40,952 bases of DNA from an uncultured Bacilli bacterium (lineage in GTDB: Bacteria > Bacillota_I > Bacilli_A > RF39 > UBA660): the NCBI GenBank assembly GCA_910579455.1, contig CAJTUT010000009.1, forward strand, positions 1 through 40,952, read 5' to 3'. This document shows positions 17,010-26,303 of the stretch, piece by piece. Position 1 is the first letter of the stretch. Each line of letters opens with the position of its first letter. Both the position numbers and the translations under genes were made by a program. A model generated the notes under the pieces. The model was not told where the DNA came from. It searched no databases and saw only the letters and a program-made list of their open reading frames with translations.

Positions 17010-19079
17010 ATGGCAAGAGATACGTCTTTAGAAAAGACAAGAAATATTGGAATTATGGCTCATATTGATGCGGGGAAAACGACAACGACTGAGCGTGTAT
17101 TATTCCATACAGGTGTTACCCATAAAATTGGTGAAACCCACGATGGAGAGAGCCAAATGGATTGGATGGCACAGGAACAAGAACGTGGTATTACCATTAC
17201 TTCTGCAGCAACTACTGCTCATTGGAAAGGATATCGTTTTAATATTATTGATACTCCAGGACATGTAGATTTTACAATTGAAGTTAGCCGTAGTCTTCGT
17301 GTATTAGATGGGTCTGTTGCATTAATTGATGCTCAAGCAGGAGTAGAACCGCAAACAGAAACCGTTTGGCGTCAAGCATCAGAGTTTAAGGTTCCTAGAA
17401 TTATTTTTGCAAATAAAATGGATAAGATGGGAGCTAATTTTGAGTATAGCTTGAAGACAATTGATGAGAGACTGGGTGTGAATGCAAAACCAATTGAATG
17501 GCCAATTGGTGCTGAATCAGAATTCAGAGGAGTTATTGACTTAGTTACAATGAAGGCTTATGAATATGATGGTAACCAAGAGGAGAATACTAAGGAAATT
17601 GATATTCCAGAAGATTTGGTTCAAATTGCTGAGGCAAAACGTGCTGAGTTAATTGAAGCAGTTGCTGAATATGATGATGAGATGATGATGATTTATCTTG
17701 ATGGTGGAGAAGTAACTGTTGAAATGATTAAGAAAGCAATCCGTACAGGAGTTTTAAAAGCAGAATTCTTCCCAGTTATGTGTGGAACTGCTTTAGGTAA
17801 TAAAGGAATTAAATTACTTCTTGATGCAGTAATTGATTATTTACCAAGTCCATTAGATATTGCTTCTATTAATGGAACTGAACCAGATGGTACAGAAGTG
17901 AAAAGACATCCAAGTGATACAGAACCTTTTAGTGCTTTAGCATTCAAGGTTATGACAGATCCATTCGTTGGTCGTTTAACCTTCTTTAGAGTTTATTCTG
18001 GGCATCTATCAAGTGGTTCTTATGTACTAAATTCAACAAAAGGTTCAAAGGAAAGAATTGGTCGTATCTTACAAATGCATGCGAATACTCGTAAAGAAAT
18101 TAGTGATGTTTATACAGGAGATATTGCAGCAGCAGTAGGGCTTAAAAATACAACAACTGGAGATACTTTATGTGATGATAAGAAGCCAGTAATTCTAGAA
18201 AGTTTAATTGTTCCAGAACCAGTAATCCAACTAGCTGTTGAACCTAAGTCAAAGGGTGATCAGGATAAGATGGCTCTAGCTTTACAAAAGCTTGCTGAGG
18301 AGGATCCAACATTTAAAGTTCATACCGATCATGAAACAGGTCAAACTGTGATTGCTGGTATGGGTGAGTTACACTTAGATGTATTAGTAGATCGTATGAA
18401 GCGAGAGTTCAATGTGGAGGCTAACGTTGGAGCACCACAGGTCGCTTATCGTGAAACAATTAAGCAGGTAGGGGAATGTGAAGGTAAGTATATTAAACAA
18501 TCCGGTGGACGTGGACAATACGGACATGTATGGGTTAAGTTTGAGCCAAACCCAGATAAAGGATATGAATTTGTTGATCAAATAGTAGGTGGAGTTGTTC
18601 CTCGTGAATATATTCCTGTTGTTGATAAAGGTTTACAAGAAGCCCTACAAACAGGTATACTTGCAGGATATCCTATGATTGATGTTAAGGCTACCCTATA
18701 TGATGGAAGCTATCACGATGTAGATTCTAATGAAATGGCATTTAAGATTGCAGCTAGTCTAGCTTTAAAAGAGGCTAAGAATAAATGTAATCCTGTACTT
18801 CTTGAACCAATTATGAAAGTTGATGTTACAACACCAGAGGAGTACTTTGGTAATGTAATGGGGGATTTAACTGCAAGACGTGGTAAACCTCTTGGTCAAG
18901 AATCACAAGGAAATGCTGTTAAATTAAGTGCGATGGTTCCACTTTCAGAAATGTTTGGATATGCTACTAATTTAAGAAGTAACACTCAAGGTCGTGCTAC
19001 ATTTGTAATGTTCCCAGACCATTATGAAGAGGTTCCAAAAAACATTGCTGAAGAAATCATTAAAAAGAGTGGAAATTAA
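17010..19079 (+). CDS. fusA: Elongation factor G
   Basis: Translocase GTPase that moves tRNAs and mRNA after peptide bond formation. G-domain motifs: AHIDAGKT (17-24), DTPGH, and NKMDKMG. Domains II to V follow in order, with KSKGDQDKMALALQKLAEEDPTF in domain III and the domain IV tip (GGGRGQYGHV-like, here SGGRGQYGHVWV). Length 689 is normal for the canonical bacterial EF-G rather than a FusB-type or tetracycline-protection paralogue. The ATG follows GGAAAGGAG. It lies 14 bases after rpsG in the same operon. Confidence 0.97.
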   Translation: MARDTSLEKTRNIGIMAHIDAGKTTTTERVLFHTGVTHKIGETHDGESQMDWMAQEQERGITITSAATTAHWKGYRFNIIDTPGHVDFTIEVSRSLRVLDGSVALIDAQAGVEPQTETVWRQASEFKVPRIIFANKMDKMGANFEYSLKTIDERLGVNAKPIEWPIGAESEFRGVIDLVTMKAYEYDGNQEENTKEIDIPEDLVQIAEAKRAELIEAVAEYDDEMMMIYLDGGEVTVEMIKKAIRTGVLKAEFFPVMCGTALGNKGIKLLLDAVIDYLPSPLDIASINGTEPDGTEVKRHPSDTEPFSALAFKVMTDPFVGRLTFFRVYSGHLSSGSYVLNSTKGSKERIGRILQMHANTRKEISDVYTGDIAAAVGLKNTTTGDTLCDDKKPVILESLIVPEPVIQLAVEPKSKGDQDKMALALQKLAEEDPTFKVHTDHETGQTVIAGMGELHLDVLVDRMKREFNVEANVGAPQVAYRETIKQVGECEGKYIKQSGGRGQYGHVWVKFEPNPDKGYEFVDQIVGGVVPREYIPVVDKGLQEALQTGILAGYPMIDVKATLYDGSYHDVDSNEMAFKIAASLALKEAKNKCNPVLLEPIMKVDVTTPEEYFGNVMGDLTARRGKPLGQESQGNAVKLSAMVPLSEMFGYATNLRSNTQGRATFVMFPDHYEEVPKNIAEEIIKKSGN

Positions 19080-19098
19080 TAAAAAAGTATCAAAATAG

Positions 19099-19127
19099 TT
19101 GAAAAAACTTCAATTATTAGATAAAAT
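19099..19127 (+). promoter_or_regulatory. Probable separate promoter of tuf
   Basis: TTGAAA (19099-19104), 17 bases, TAAAAT (19122-19127) in the 80-base gap between fusA and tuf. Confidence 0.55.
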
Positions 19128-19159
19128 AGATTTTGTAATAAATAAGGAGGAGAAAAATT

Positions 19160-20344
19160 ATGGCAAAAGAAAAATTTGATCGTTCAAAACCACATGTTAA
19201 CATTGGTACAATTGGACATGTAGATCATGGTAAGACTACCACTACTGCTGCTATTACTTCGGTTTTAGCTGGGAAGAATGGTAATGAAAAAGTTGAGTTT
19301 GCAAATATCGATAAAGCACCAGAAGAAAGAGAACGTGGTATCACAATTAATACTGCACATGTTGAATATTCAACTGATGCTAGACATTATGCACACGTAG
19401 ACTGCCCAGGACATGCTGATTATGTTAAAAACATGATTACAGGTGCTGCTCAAATGGATGGAGCAATATTAGTTATTGCTGCAACTGATGGACCTATGGC
19501 ACAAACTCGTGAACACATCTTACTTGCTCGTCAAGTTGGTGTACCTAAAATGGTTGTATTCATGAATAAGTGTGACATGGTAGATGATCCAGAACTACTT
19601 GATTTAGTAGAAATGGAAATTCGTGATTTATTAAATGAGTATGAATTTGAAGGAGACGATACTCCAGTTATTCGTGGATCTGCTTTAAAAGCTCTTGAGG
19701 GAGATGCTGAGTATGTTGGTAAGATTGAGGAGTTAATGAAGGCAGTTGATGAATGGATTCCAACTCCTGAAAGAGATACTGATAAACCATTCCTAATGAG
19801 TATTGAAGATGTATTTACTATTACAGGACGTGGAACTGTTGTTACAGGACGTGTTGAACGTGGTAGATTAAATCTTAATGACGAAGTTGAAATTGTTGGT
19901 ATTAAAGATACTCAAAAAACCGTTGTTACAGGAATTGAAATGTTTAGAAAACAATTAGATTATGCTGAGGCTGGAGATAATGCAGGAGTATTATTACGTG
20001 GTATTGGAAGAGACGATGTTGAACGTGGTCAAGTTCTTGCTAAACCAGGCAGTGTTACACCACATCACAAATTTAAGGCTGCAGTATATGTACTAAGCAA
20101 GGAAGAGGGTGGACGTCATACACCATTCTTCAATAACTATCGTCCTCAATTCTATTTTAGAACTACAGATGTTACAGGAGTAATTACTCTTCCAGAGGGT
20201 GTTGAAATGGTTATGCCAGGAGACAATGTTGATATGGAAGTTGAATTAATTCATTCTATCGCACTTGAACAAGGAACTAAGTTCTCAATTCGTGAGGGTG
20301 GACGTACTGTTGGTGCTGGAACTGTTTCTGAAATTGTTGAATAA
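19160..20344 (+). CDS. tuf: Elongation factor Tu
   Basis: GTPase that delivers aminoacyl-tRNA to the ribosome. GHVDHGKT (19-26), the DCPGH switch II motif and NKCDMVD are intact, and the second and third beta-barrel domains are complete to the terminal GAGTVSEIVE. Length 394 is standard. The ribosome binding site is AAGGAGGAG, 8 bases before the ATG. It is the last gene of the str cluster and has both a likely own promoter and a strong terminator, consistent with very high expression. Confidence 0.98.
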   Translation: MAKEKFDRSKPHVNIGTIGHVDHGKTTTTAAITSVLAGKNGNEKVEFANIDKAPEERERGITINTAHVEYSTDARHYAHVDCPGHADYVKNMITGAAQMDGAILVIAATDGPMAQTREHILLARQVGVPKMVVFMNKCDMVDDPELLDLVEMEIRDLLNEYEFEGDDTPVIRGSALKALEGDAEYVGKIEELMKAVDEWIPTPERDTDKPFLMSIEDVFTITGRGTVVTGRVERGRLNLNDEVEIVGIKDTQKTVVTGIEMFRKQLDYAEAGDNAGVLLRGIGRDDVERGQVLAKPGSVTPHHKFKAAVYVLSKEEGGRHTPFFNNYRPQFYFRTTDVTGVITLPEGVEMVMPGDNVDMEVELIHSIALEQGTKFSIREGGRTVGAGTVSEIVE

Positions 20345-20351
20345 TCGAAAT

Positions 20352-20378
20352 AAAAAACCGAAGAAATTCGGTTTTTTT
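20352..20378 (+). terminator. Strong terminator of tuf
   Basis: An 11-bp stem (20352-20362 with 20367-20377) closed by a GAAA tetraloop, ending in seven T. Confidence 0.92.
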
Positions 20379-20442
20379 GTGAGATGATTTTAAAAAGAGT
20401 GGATCATAATTTAGAATTAAATCAAGATAAAATATGTGTTAA

Positions 20443-20903
20443 CTAAATTTCAGCATTAGAAATTTCTTTACCATTTGATTCTGGTAATACTAAAGATAAC
20501 ATTTTAGATTTTCCATCTGATTCAACATTTTCTGTTTGTAAAGTTTTAATTCTTTTATCTTCTAACTCTATAAAAAATTTAAAAGTAAATTCCTATCATT
20601 TAAAATGTCTCTTATATTACTTGGTAGTCTATCTAAGGCTAAATACGAATCCTCTGATTCTATTGGGATAGTAACTCCATTAATTACCTTTAATTCATCA
20701 ATACTTAATCTATTATAAGTGATTACAATACCTAGTTATTTTTTATTAAATTCTTGTGGCATAATTCTATTAAATTTAACAAGTTCAGAACTTTCTCTAA
20801 AAAATTCATGTTTAGCTTTTATAGGTGCCATGGCAGTGTATTCTTGGCTTAGCATATTCATATCTTTTACATCGGTAACATTATATAATATTTTTTATTT
20901 CAT
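20443..20903 (-). pseudogene. Decayed gene of unknown family
   Basis: On the minus strand, GAGG precedes an ATG at 20903, but codon 3 is already TAA. Reading on gives a protein-like sequence with segments YTAMAPIKAKHEFFRES and VKFNRIMPQEFNKK, then TAA, then in the same frame LSIDELKVINGVTIPIES and DRLPSNIRDILNDRN to TAG; the remaining part (FIELEDKRIKTLQTENVES) is in another frame, so there is at least one frameshift. Total length would be about 150 residues. I do not recognise the family. The site 70 bases upstream resembles the repeated AGTAGTAAA motif of the modules near 31-33 kb. Confidence 0.6.
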
Positions 20904-20971
20904 ATATATCCTCATAAAATTTGTTAAAAATAATATTGGACCTTAATTAAGTATAAATTAGCTTTGATTTA

Positions 20972-20994
20972 AAAGTAGTAAAATAATAGTAAAT
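20972..20994 (+). repeat. Degenerate copy of the AGTAGTAAA double motif
   Basis: AGTAGTAAAATAATAGTAAA differs in two places from the motif found four times between 30781 and 33304. It lies upstream of the decayed minus-strand gene, in the same relative orientation as the copy upstream of the transglutaminase-like gene. Confidence 0.45.
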
Positions 20995-21130
20995 TCAATT
21001 AAAAACTGTATACTATTGTTTATAAAATAAGATTTATATTAAATAATCAATATTTTATTACAAAAATATGTTCTTTCTGAAACTTTTTCTTTGGCTAGTA
21101 TTCATGTATAATTATCTTCTAATTTTTTAA

Positions 21131-21256
21131 CTAATCTTTATAGTTATTTACATATCTATGAAGCTCACTAACGTCATTAATATTAGAATTATATTCATAA
21201 AATTCGTTTATATAAGATATTACCTCTAATAGTTGGCTAAAGTAAAATTTCTCCAT
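21131..21256 (-). pseudogene. 41-codon remnant on the minus strand
   Basis: ATG at 21256 opens MEKFYFSQLLEVISYINE and continues with DVSELHRYVNNYKD to TAG at 21133-21131; further stops follow immediately. It looks like the start of a helical protein cut short. No family recognised. The rest of 20904-21337 shows nothing coding. Confidence 0.35.
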
Positions 21257-21337
21257 ATTGTATTACGTTTTTATACATTAAAAAGAATTTACATTAATTT
21301 AAACAGGTGATTTTTTATATTACCAGTATTTAAATTT

Positions 21338-22579
21338 TTAGTCTTTTTTTGAAAAGCTCTTATATAATCCATATTTAAAGTTGTTAAGAATAATATCATA
21401 TTCTCCAATATATTCTGTAACCATTGCATTATAGCCTACTTTCATTTCATTTAGACCAGCATATTTACTGTCTTTTTCAAAGTTTCCACAAATGGCATTC
21501 AAATTGAAATATTTTAATTGTTCGTTTTTATAATCACATATCATACGCCATTTTAGTAAGTAGTTAGCATTTAAACTTCTAAAGTTTGGATGAAATCCCT
21601 CAATAATTAAAAAGGCCGCATTGTCATAAATAATGTTGAATCCTCCTGCAATAATTAAGCCATTTGGATGCTCTTTTAAAACATTAGTAGCAAAAATTAA
21701 ATTGCTTTTATAGATATTAAGAAGTTTATCTGATAATACTTTTTTGTTAAAAATATCACGTCTATCGTCATTTTGCTTTGCAAGGTTTTGAAATTGCTCT
21801 GCTAACCTCTCATTATTAGCTAGTTCATCTTCATATAATTTTTTACTGTTAAACACAAATATTTCAGTATTTAGTTTAGCATAAAATAAATCTGCGTTAT
21901 TTCCAAAATTGTGGATTAATTCTTTGTAAAATTTAAAAGGTTTGGCGTTTTTCTTTTTGATAAATTCATAAAGTGAGGTAAAGTCCTTTTGGTCATCTCT
22001 ATAGACTTCTACGCCACAGTTAATGGCCTTATTAATTTTATTTCTTGTTCTTTTATCAAACGTTTTATAAATTTCTCTAATATCTTTCGACAAAATAGTT
22101 AGGGCTTCCCATCTTGGCTTTTCAGTTTCAAAGTATAAAGTTTGCCCCTTATAAGTAAATCCTGCTTTTTTCAAATTTTCATCAATCATTGTTGCTTCAT
22201 TATTAATATTAGCAATATTTCCTTTTCCATCACGGATAGTCATGGGGATAGCGGGATCCATCCTTAGACTAATAATTCCTTCTTTTCCTAAGTCATTTTT
22301 TAAGGCTTCTACTAACTCATCTACTTTTAATGAATCGGTAAAATCAAATAATATTCCACGTGGAGCATAAGCAAGTTTTGTTTTCATAACAGCATCTTGT
22401 AAGAGTAAAATGGAGGCTCCTATCATTTTATCGTTGTTATCCATGATTCCTATATATCTAACTTCATAATTAAAATTAGCCATTACATTTCCATATTTAG
22501 ATGTTTGATAATAATTTCTATATTGATGCTTATCTGAAAAACTATCAAATTGAGATGAGTCTATCGTAATAATTTTCAT
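21338..22579 (-). CDS. FemA/FemX-type peptidoglycan aminoacyltransferase
   Basis: 413-residue member of the FemABX (GNAT-fold) family, which adds the first or later amino acids of the interpeptide bridge to lipid II using aminoacyl-tRNA. Visible marks are the N-terminal YYQTSKYGNVM substrate-binding segment, LAYAPRGILFDF, the charged helical-arm stretch (about 225-275, ELANNERLAEQFQNLAKQNDDRRD region) and the C-terminal FEGFHPN-like LIIEGFHPNFRSLNANYLLKW with LFNLNAICG-like closing. GAGGAGG lies 8 bases before the ATG, and a consensus promoter drives it divergently from murD. Both neighbours serve cell-wall synthesis. Which residue is transferred (Gly, Ala or Ser) cannot be read from sequence. 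Confidence 0.85.
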   Translation of the reverse strand: MKIITIDSSQFDSFSDKHQYRNYYQTSKYGNVMANFNYEVRYIGIMDNNDKMIGASILLLQDAVMKTKLAYAPRGILFDFTDSLKVDELVEALKNDLGKEGIISLRMDPAIPMTIRDGKGNIANINNEATMIDENLKKAGFTYKGQTLYFETEKPRWEALTILSKDIREIYKTFDKRTRNKINKAINCGVEVYRDDQKDFTSLYEFIKKKNAKPFKFYKELIHNFGNNADLFYAKLNTEIFVFNSKKLYEDELANNERLAEQFQNLAKQNDDRRDIFNKKVLSDKLLNIYKSNLIFATNVLKEHPNGLIIAGGFNIIYDNAAFLIIEGFHPNFRSLNANYLLKWRMICDYKNEQLKYFNLNAICGNFEKDSKYAGLNEMKVGYNAMVTEYIGEYDIILNNFKYGLYKSFSKKD

Positions 22580-22607
22580 GATAAATCCTCCTCATAATCT
22601 ATATTTT

Positions 22608-22636
22608 ATTATAACATACAAAATATACTGTTTCAA
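22608..22636 (-). promoter_or_regulatory. Promoter of the femX-like gene
   Basis: On the minus strand TTGAAA (22636-22631), 17 bases, TATAAT (22613-22608). Confidence 0.75.
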
Positions 22637-22669
22637 TAAAATATTACTGATAAAATCGTATATTTATAG

Positions 22670-22675
22670 TATAAT
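22670..22675 (+). promoter_or_regulatory. -10 element of the murD promoter
   Basis: TATAAT 17 bases before the murD start codon; the -35 (around ACTGAT) is poor. The short leader carries only the TAGGTGA ribosome binding site. Confidence 0.5.
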
Positions 22676-22691
22676 GTTAGTAGGTGATTAT

Positions 22692-24056
22692 ATGTTTGAT
22701 AATAAAAAAATATTCATATTGGGAATGGCTAGAAGTGGGTATGAGGCAGCGAAATATTTATCAACTAGGAGAAATAAAGTTATACTTAATGATGGGAAGG
22801 AGGAGAGTTTTCATAATCAAGAACAAGTAGAAGAATTAAAGAAATTGGGAGTAGAGTTTGTTTTTGGTTCTCACCCTGATGATTTACTAGATTCTAGTTT
22901 TGATTATTTAATTAAGAATCCAGGAGTTCCGATTGATCATAAATATGTAGTAAAAGCACAGGAACTTGGGATAGAAGTGATCAATGAAGTAGAGATGTCC
23001 TATAGGCTTTTACCTGAGGATGTTACTTTAGTAGGTATTACAGGAACGAACGGAAAAACAACAACAACGACATTGACATATGAAATATTGCATGAGGCAA
23101 TGCATGAGCGGGTTCACTTAGCTGGTAATATTGGCTATCCTTTGTGCAGTTTTTTGGAAAAATTAAAGAAAGATGACATTATAGTTATGGAAGTATCTTG
23201 TCAACAAGGGGAGAATATAAAAGAATTTAAACCCAATATTGGATTATTTACTAATATTAGTGAAGCACATATCGATTTTTTAAAAACTTTTGATCATTAT
23301 AAGGAAGTCAAATCGAGGATGTTTTATAATCAAACAAAAGATGATATCGCAATTCTTAATATAGAAAATGATCAGGTGATGAATCAGTTAAAAAATATTC
23401 AATCTAAAACGAAATATTTCTCTAGTAAGAACGAGATTAACGGTTGTTATTTAAAAGAGGATGCGATTTACTATTATGAGGATAAAGTAATAGATATTAA
23501 GGATATCAAAATACCAGGGATTCATAATTTGGAAAACTGTATGGCAGCTATTATGATAGCGAAAGAATTTGATGTTGATAATAAAATTATTGATAAGGTA
23601 CTTAGTGAATTTAAAGGAGTAGAACATCGTCTTGAATATGTAGATACTGTCAATGACGTTAGGTACTATAATGATACAGAGGCTACCAATATAAAATGTA
23701 CCCAAATTGCTCTAGCATCCTTTATAGAACCTACTACTATAATATTAGGAGGTTTAGAGCGAGGACAGGTATTTGATGATTTAGCACCATATATGAAAAA
23801 TGTAAAAAATATTATAGGTATTGGTGAATGTAGGCATAGGGTAAAGGCGTTTGGAGAAAATTTAAATATACCAACTTATGTTTATGAAAAATTATCAGAT
23901 GGTTTCAAAAAATGTGTTGAAGTGACATCCCCAGGTGGTATAATATTATTAAGTCCTGCGTCTGCATCATGGGATCAATATAAAGAATGTGAGATAAGAG
24001 GAGCGGAATTTAAGAAACACGTTAGTGATCTCAAGAAAGGTAGTGCAGATGAATAA
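22692..24056 (+). CDS. murD: UDP-N-acetylmuramoyl-L-alanine--D-glutamate ligase
   Basis: Cytoplasmic Mur ligase adding D-glutamate to UDP-MurNAc-L-Ala. Domain 1 begins with the nucleotide-fold ILGMARSGYEAAKYL; GITGTNGKT at 115-123 is the ATP P-loop; AGNIGYPL and the MEVSCQQ segment (usually MELSSFQL) follow; HRLEYV, NDTEATN and the C-terminal ILLSPASASWDQY identify MurD rather than MurC, E or F. From the ATG at 22692, preceded by TAGGTGA, the protein has 454 residues, typical for MurD. An upstream frame extension overlaps the divergent promoter and is rejected. It precedes eno. Confidence 0.93.
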   Translation: MFDNKKIFILGMARSGYEAAKYLSTRRNKVILNDGKEESFHNQEQVEELKKLGVEFVFGSHPDDLLDSSFDYLIKNPGVPIDHKYVVKAQELGIEVINEVEMSYRLLPEDVTLVGITGTNGKTTTTTLTYEILHEAMHERVHLAGNIGYPLCSFLEKLKKDDIIVMEVSCQQGENIKEFKPNIGLFTNISEAHIDFLKTFDHYKEVKSRMFYNQTKDDIAILNIENDQVMNQLKNIQSKTKYFSSKNEINGCYLKEDAIYYYEDKVIDIKDIKIPGIHNLENCMAAIMIAKEFDVDNKIIDKVLSEFKGVEHRLEYVDTVNDVRYYNDTEATNIKCTQIALASFIEPTTIILGGLERGQVFDDLAPYMKNVKNIIGIGECRHRVKAFGENLNIPTYVYEKLSDGFKKCVEVTSPGGIILLSPASASWDQYKECEIRGAEFKKHVSDLKKGSADE

Positions 24057-24129
24057 GCAAAATAATGATTATAATACTCTGGTATTAATTATAGGAGAAA
24101 AAGACTGGTTTAAATACAAAAGTAAATAA
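24049..24129 (+). CDS. Possible 26-aa peptide overlapping the murD stop
   Basis: ATGAATAAG overlaps the murD stop in another frame and opens a 26-codon frame (MNKQNNDYNTLVLIIGEKDW...). AAAGG lies about 9 bases upstream. It ends just before the eno ribosome binding site. It may be a coupled micro-ORF, a remnant, or chance. Confidence 0.3.
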   Translation: MNKQNNDYNTLVLIIGEKDWFKYKSK

Positions 24130-24145
24130 GAAAGGAATGATTTAA

Positions 24146-25405
24146 ATGAAAATTAAAAATGTAATTGGACGTGAAATATTAGATTCAAGAGGTAACCCAA
24201 CAGTAGAGGTTGATGTTATATTAGAGGATGGTATAGTAGGACGTGCAGCAGTACCTAGTGGGGCATCAACCGGGGAAAGAGAAGCACTAGAAATGAGAGA
24301 TGGAGATTCTAGATATAATGGAAAGGGAGTTTTAGATGCTGTTAAACATGTAAATACGGTGTTAAAAGAAGCCGTTTTAGGAATGGATGCAGCTGATCAA
24401 AAAGCTTTAGATTATAAAATGATAGAACTTGATGGAACTGATACTAAATCAAATTTAGGTGCCAATGCTATTTTGGGCATTAGTATTGCTGCTTTAAGGG
24501 CAAGTGCCATTGCAGAAAATAAACCACTTTATCAATATGTGGATGAAAGATTTGGGAATGGTAACATGTCAGAACCCTACCTGATGATAAACATTATAAA
24601 TGGAGGGGCTCATGCTGATAATAAACTTGATTTTCAAGAATTTATGATTATTCCCCAAAGAGATACTATCAAGGAAAGAGTACGTGTTGGTGCTGAGGTT
24701 TTTCATAGCCTAAAAAAGGTTTTGAATGAAAGAGGTCTTGCTACTGGGGTAGGAGATGAAGGTGGGTTTGCACCAGATCTTCAAAGTAATGAAGAAGGGT
24801 TTGAACTTATTGTGGAAGCAATCAAGCGTGCAGGATATGAACCAGGTAAAGATGTTTGTCTAGCAATTGATGTAGCAGCTTCTGAATTTTATGATAAAGA
24901 ATTAGGCAAATATAAATTTCATTGGTCAACTGGAGAGGAACTTACAACAGATGAACTTATTGAATTTTATGAGAAACTAGTAAATACATATCCAATTATA
25001 TCAATTGAGGATCCTGTCGATGAGAATGATTGGAATGGCTTCCAACAAGTAACTGAAAAAATTGGTGATAAAGTACAAGTGGTGGGCGATGATTTATTTG
25101 TTACAAATAAAAAATGTCTTCAAATGGGAATAGACCATCAGGCAGGAAATGCTATTCTACTAAAAGTAAATCAAATAGGTACCATTACAGAAACATTAGA
25201 GACCATTGAACTTGCCAGAAGTCATGGATATAAGACGATTATTTCTCATAGAAGTGGAGAAACAGAGGATACTACAATCGCAGATTTAGCGGTAGGATTA
25301 AATTTAGGTCAAATAAAAACAGGATCTATGTCTAGAACTGATAGAATTTGTAAATATAATCAGTTAATCAGAATTGAAGAAGAACTAAATAGTCAAAATA
25401 AGTAG
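24146..25405 (+). CDS. eno: Enolase
   Basis: Glycolytic enzyme converting 2-phosphoglycerate to phosphoenolpyruvate, and a common degradosome partner. It has 419 residues and the full set of family marks: ILDSRGNPTVEVDV, SGASTGE, the hinge GGAHADNKLDFQEFMI, the metal-binding ASEFYD, SIEDP and GDDLFVTN (Asp315/316), the catalytic-lysine segment AILLKVNQIGT, and SHRSGETED. AAGAAAGGA precedes the ATG. It lies behind murD, an unusual neighbour, since eno often follows gpmI or pgk. No terminator is obvious before the following broken gene. Confidence 0.97.
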   Translation: MKIKNVIGREILDSRGNPTVEVDVILEDGIVGRAAVPSGASTGEREALEMRDGDSRYNGKGVLDAVKHVNTVLKEAVLGMDAADQKALDYKMIELDGTDTKSNLGANAILGISIAALRASAIAENKPLYQYVDERFGNGNMSEPYLMINIINGGAHADNKLDFQEFMIIPQRDTIKERVRVGAEVFHSLKKVLNERGLATGVGDEGGFAPDLQSNEEGFELIVEAIKRAGYEPGKDVCLAIDVAASEFYDKELGKYKFHWSTGEELTTDELIEFYEKLVNTYPIISIEDPVDENDWNGFQQVTEKIGDKVQVVGDDLFVTNKKCLQMGIDHQAGNAILLKVNQIGTITETLETIELARSHGYKTIISHRSGETEDTTIADLAVGLNLGQIKTGSMSRTDRICKYNQLIRIEEELNSQNK

Positions 25406-25413
25406 GCGGTTTT

Positions 25414-25951
25414 ATGGAAGAAAAAGTGGATTTATTTGAAACTATATATACTCCTAGGTTGATGTTAAGACAAATAACTGATGATGCAAAAGATTTATAA
25501 TAATTTTAAATGGGTTAAGTATTATTATCAGTTATAGATTAATGACTATTCAGATTATGCTACATTAGTTTCTACATATAAGACTTAGTATTCTAATGGA
25601 AATCATTTTAGATGGAGAATCTATTTAAAAGAAGAGAATAAAATGATTGGATTAGTTCAAATACATTCAAAGGATCAACTAAATCAAAAATGCAAGTTGG
25701 GTTATATTTTAGGATACAAATATTGTATTAATGGTTATATGAAAGAACTCCTTACCAAAGTGATAGATTTTGCTTTTCATAAGCTTTCTTATCATAAAAT
25801 AGAGTCTGAAATTGTTAGTGAGAACAAAGATTCTATAGGACTTGTTAAAAGTCTTGGAATGAAATATGAGGGTACTAAAATAGATGATTATAAATTGGGA
25901 GATGAATATTATAATCAGGAGGTATATTATTTAATAAATCCTAATTTTTAG
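25414..25951 (+). pseudogene. Broken GNAT acetyltransferase (RimJ/RimL type)
   Basis: The start reads MEEKVDLFETIYTPRLMLRQ, the typical opening of RimJ/RimL-like N-acetyltransferases, and stops at TAA after 28 codons. Further stops follow in the next 130 bases. From about 25610 the C-terminal half resumes: RWRIYLKEENKMIGLVQI, LGYILGYKYCINGYMKELL (acetyl-CoA region) and KIESEIVSENKDSIGLVKS, then LGMKYEG, the usual end of the fold. So the gene has lost its middle by substitutions and indels. It follows eno by 8 bases. Confidence 0.75.
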
Positions 25952-25963
25952 ATTTTGTCTATA

Positions 25964-25992
25964 TTTACAATAGGATTAAATTGTGCTATTAT
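25964..25992 (+). promoter_or_regulatory. Promoter of secG
   Basis: TTTACA (25964-25969), 17 bases, TATTAT (25987-25992), about 30 bases before the start codon. Confidence 0.65.
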
Positions 25993-26020
25993 ATATTTAT
26001 CGTATAAAAGGAGGAATTTC

Positions 26021-26239
26021 ATGAAAACTGCTTTATTAATTATATCTATTTTATTAATTGTCATTGTTTTATTGCAAAGTGGAAAAGCAGAAGGAGCTGC
26101 TCAGATTATCAGTGGCGGAAGTTCTGATTTATTTACTAAAAGAAAAGAAAGAGGATCTGAATTGGTGATTAGTAGAGTTACTTTATTATTAGGTCTGTCC
26201 TTTTTCCTTATTTGCCTAATTTCCACTTTTGTTGGTTAA
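26021..26239 (+). CDS. secG: Protein translocase subunit SecG
   Basis: 72-residue membrane protein with two hydrophobic helices (about 2-20 and 50-70) separated by a Gly/Ser/Lys-rich loop containing QSGKAEGAAQIISGGSSDLF, the SecG signature. It is the non-essential third subunit of SecYEG and eases SecA cycling. The ATG at 26021 has AAAAGGAGG just upstream. The order secG-rnr-smpB-ssrA is the conserved Firmicutes arrangement, although a terminator separates secG from rnr here. Confidence 0.92.
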   Translation: MKTALLIISILLIVIVLLQSGKAEGAAQIISGGSSDLFTKRKERGSELVISRVTLLLGLSFFLICLISTFVG

Positions 26240-26262
26240 AGACTAGGAATTTAGTCTTTTTT
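26238..26262 (+). terminator. Terminator of secG
   Basis: AAAGACTA (26238-26245) pairs with TAGTCTTT (26252-26259) and is followed by TTTA. Confidence 0.75.
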
Positions 26263-26303
26263 ATTTTATAATATAGTTAGTAAGAATAAAGGAGGGTGAT
26301 AGA

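Noticed and set aside
20719..20946. 75-residue plus-strand ORF
   Set aside because: It is the antisense shadow of the decayed minus-strand gene, which has the better ribosome binding site and protein-like sequence.
22578..22691. Longer N-terminus of MurD starting at 22578
   Set aside because: It lies across the divergent promoter region, has no ribosome binding site, and MurD begins normally at 22692.
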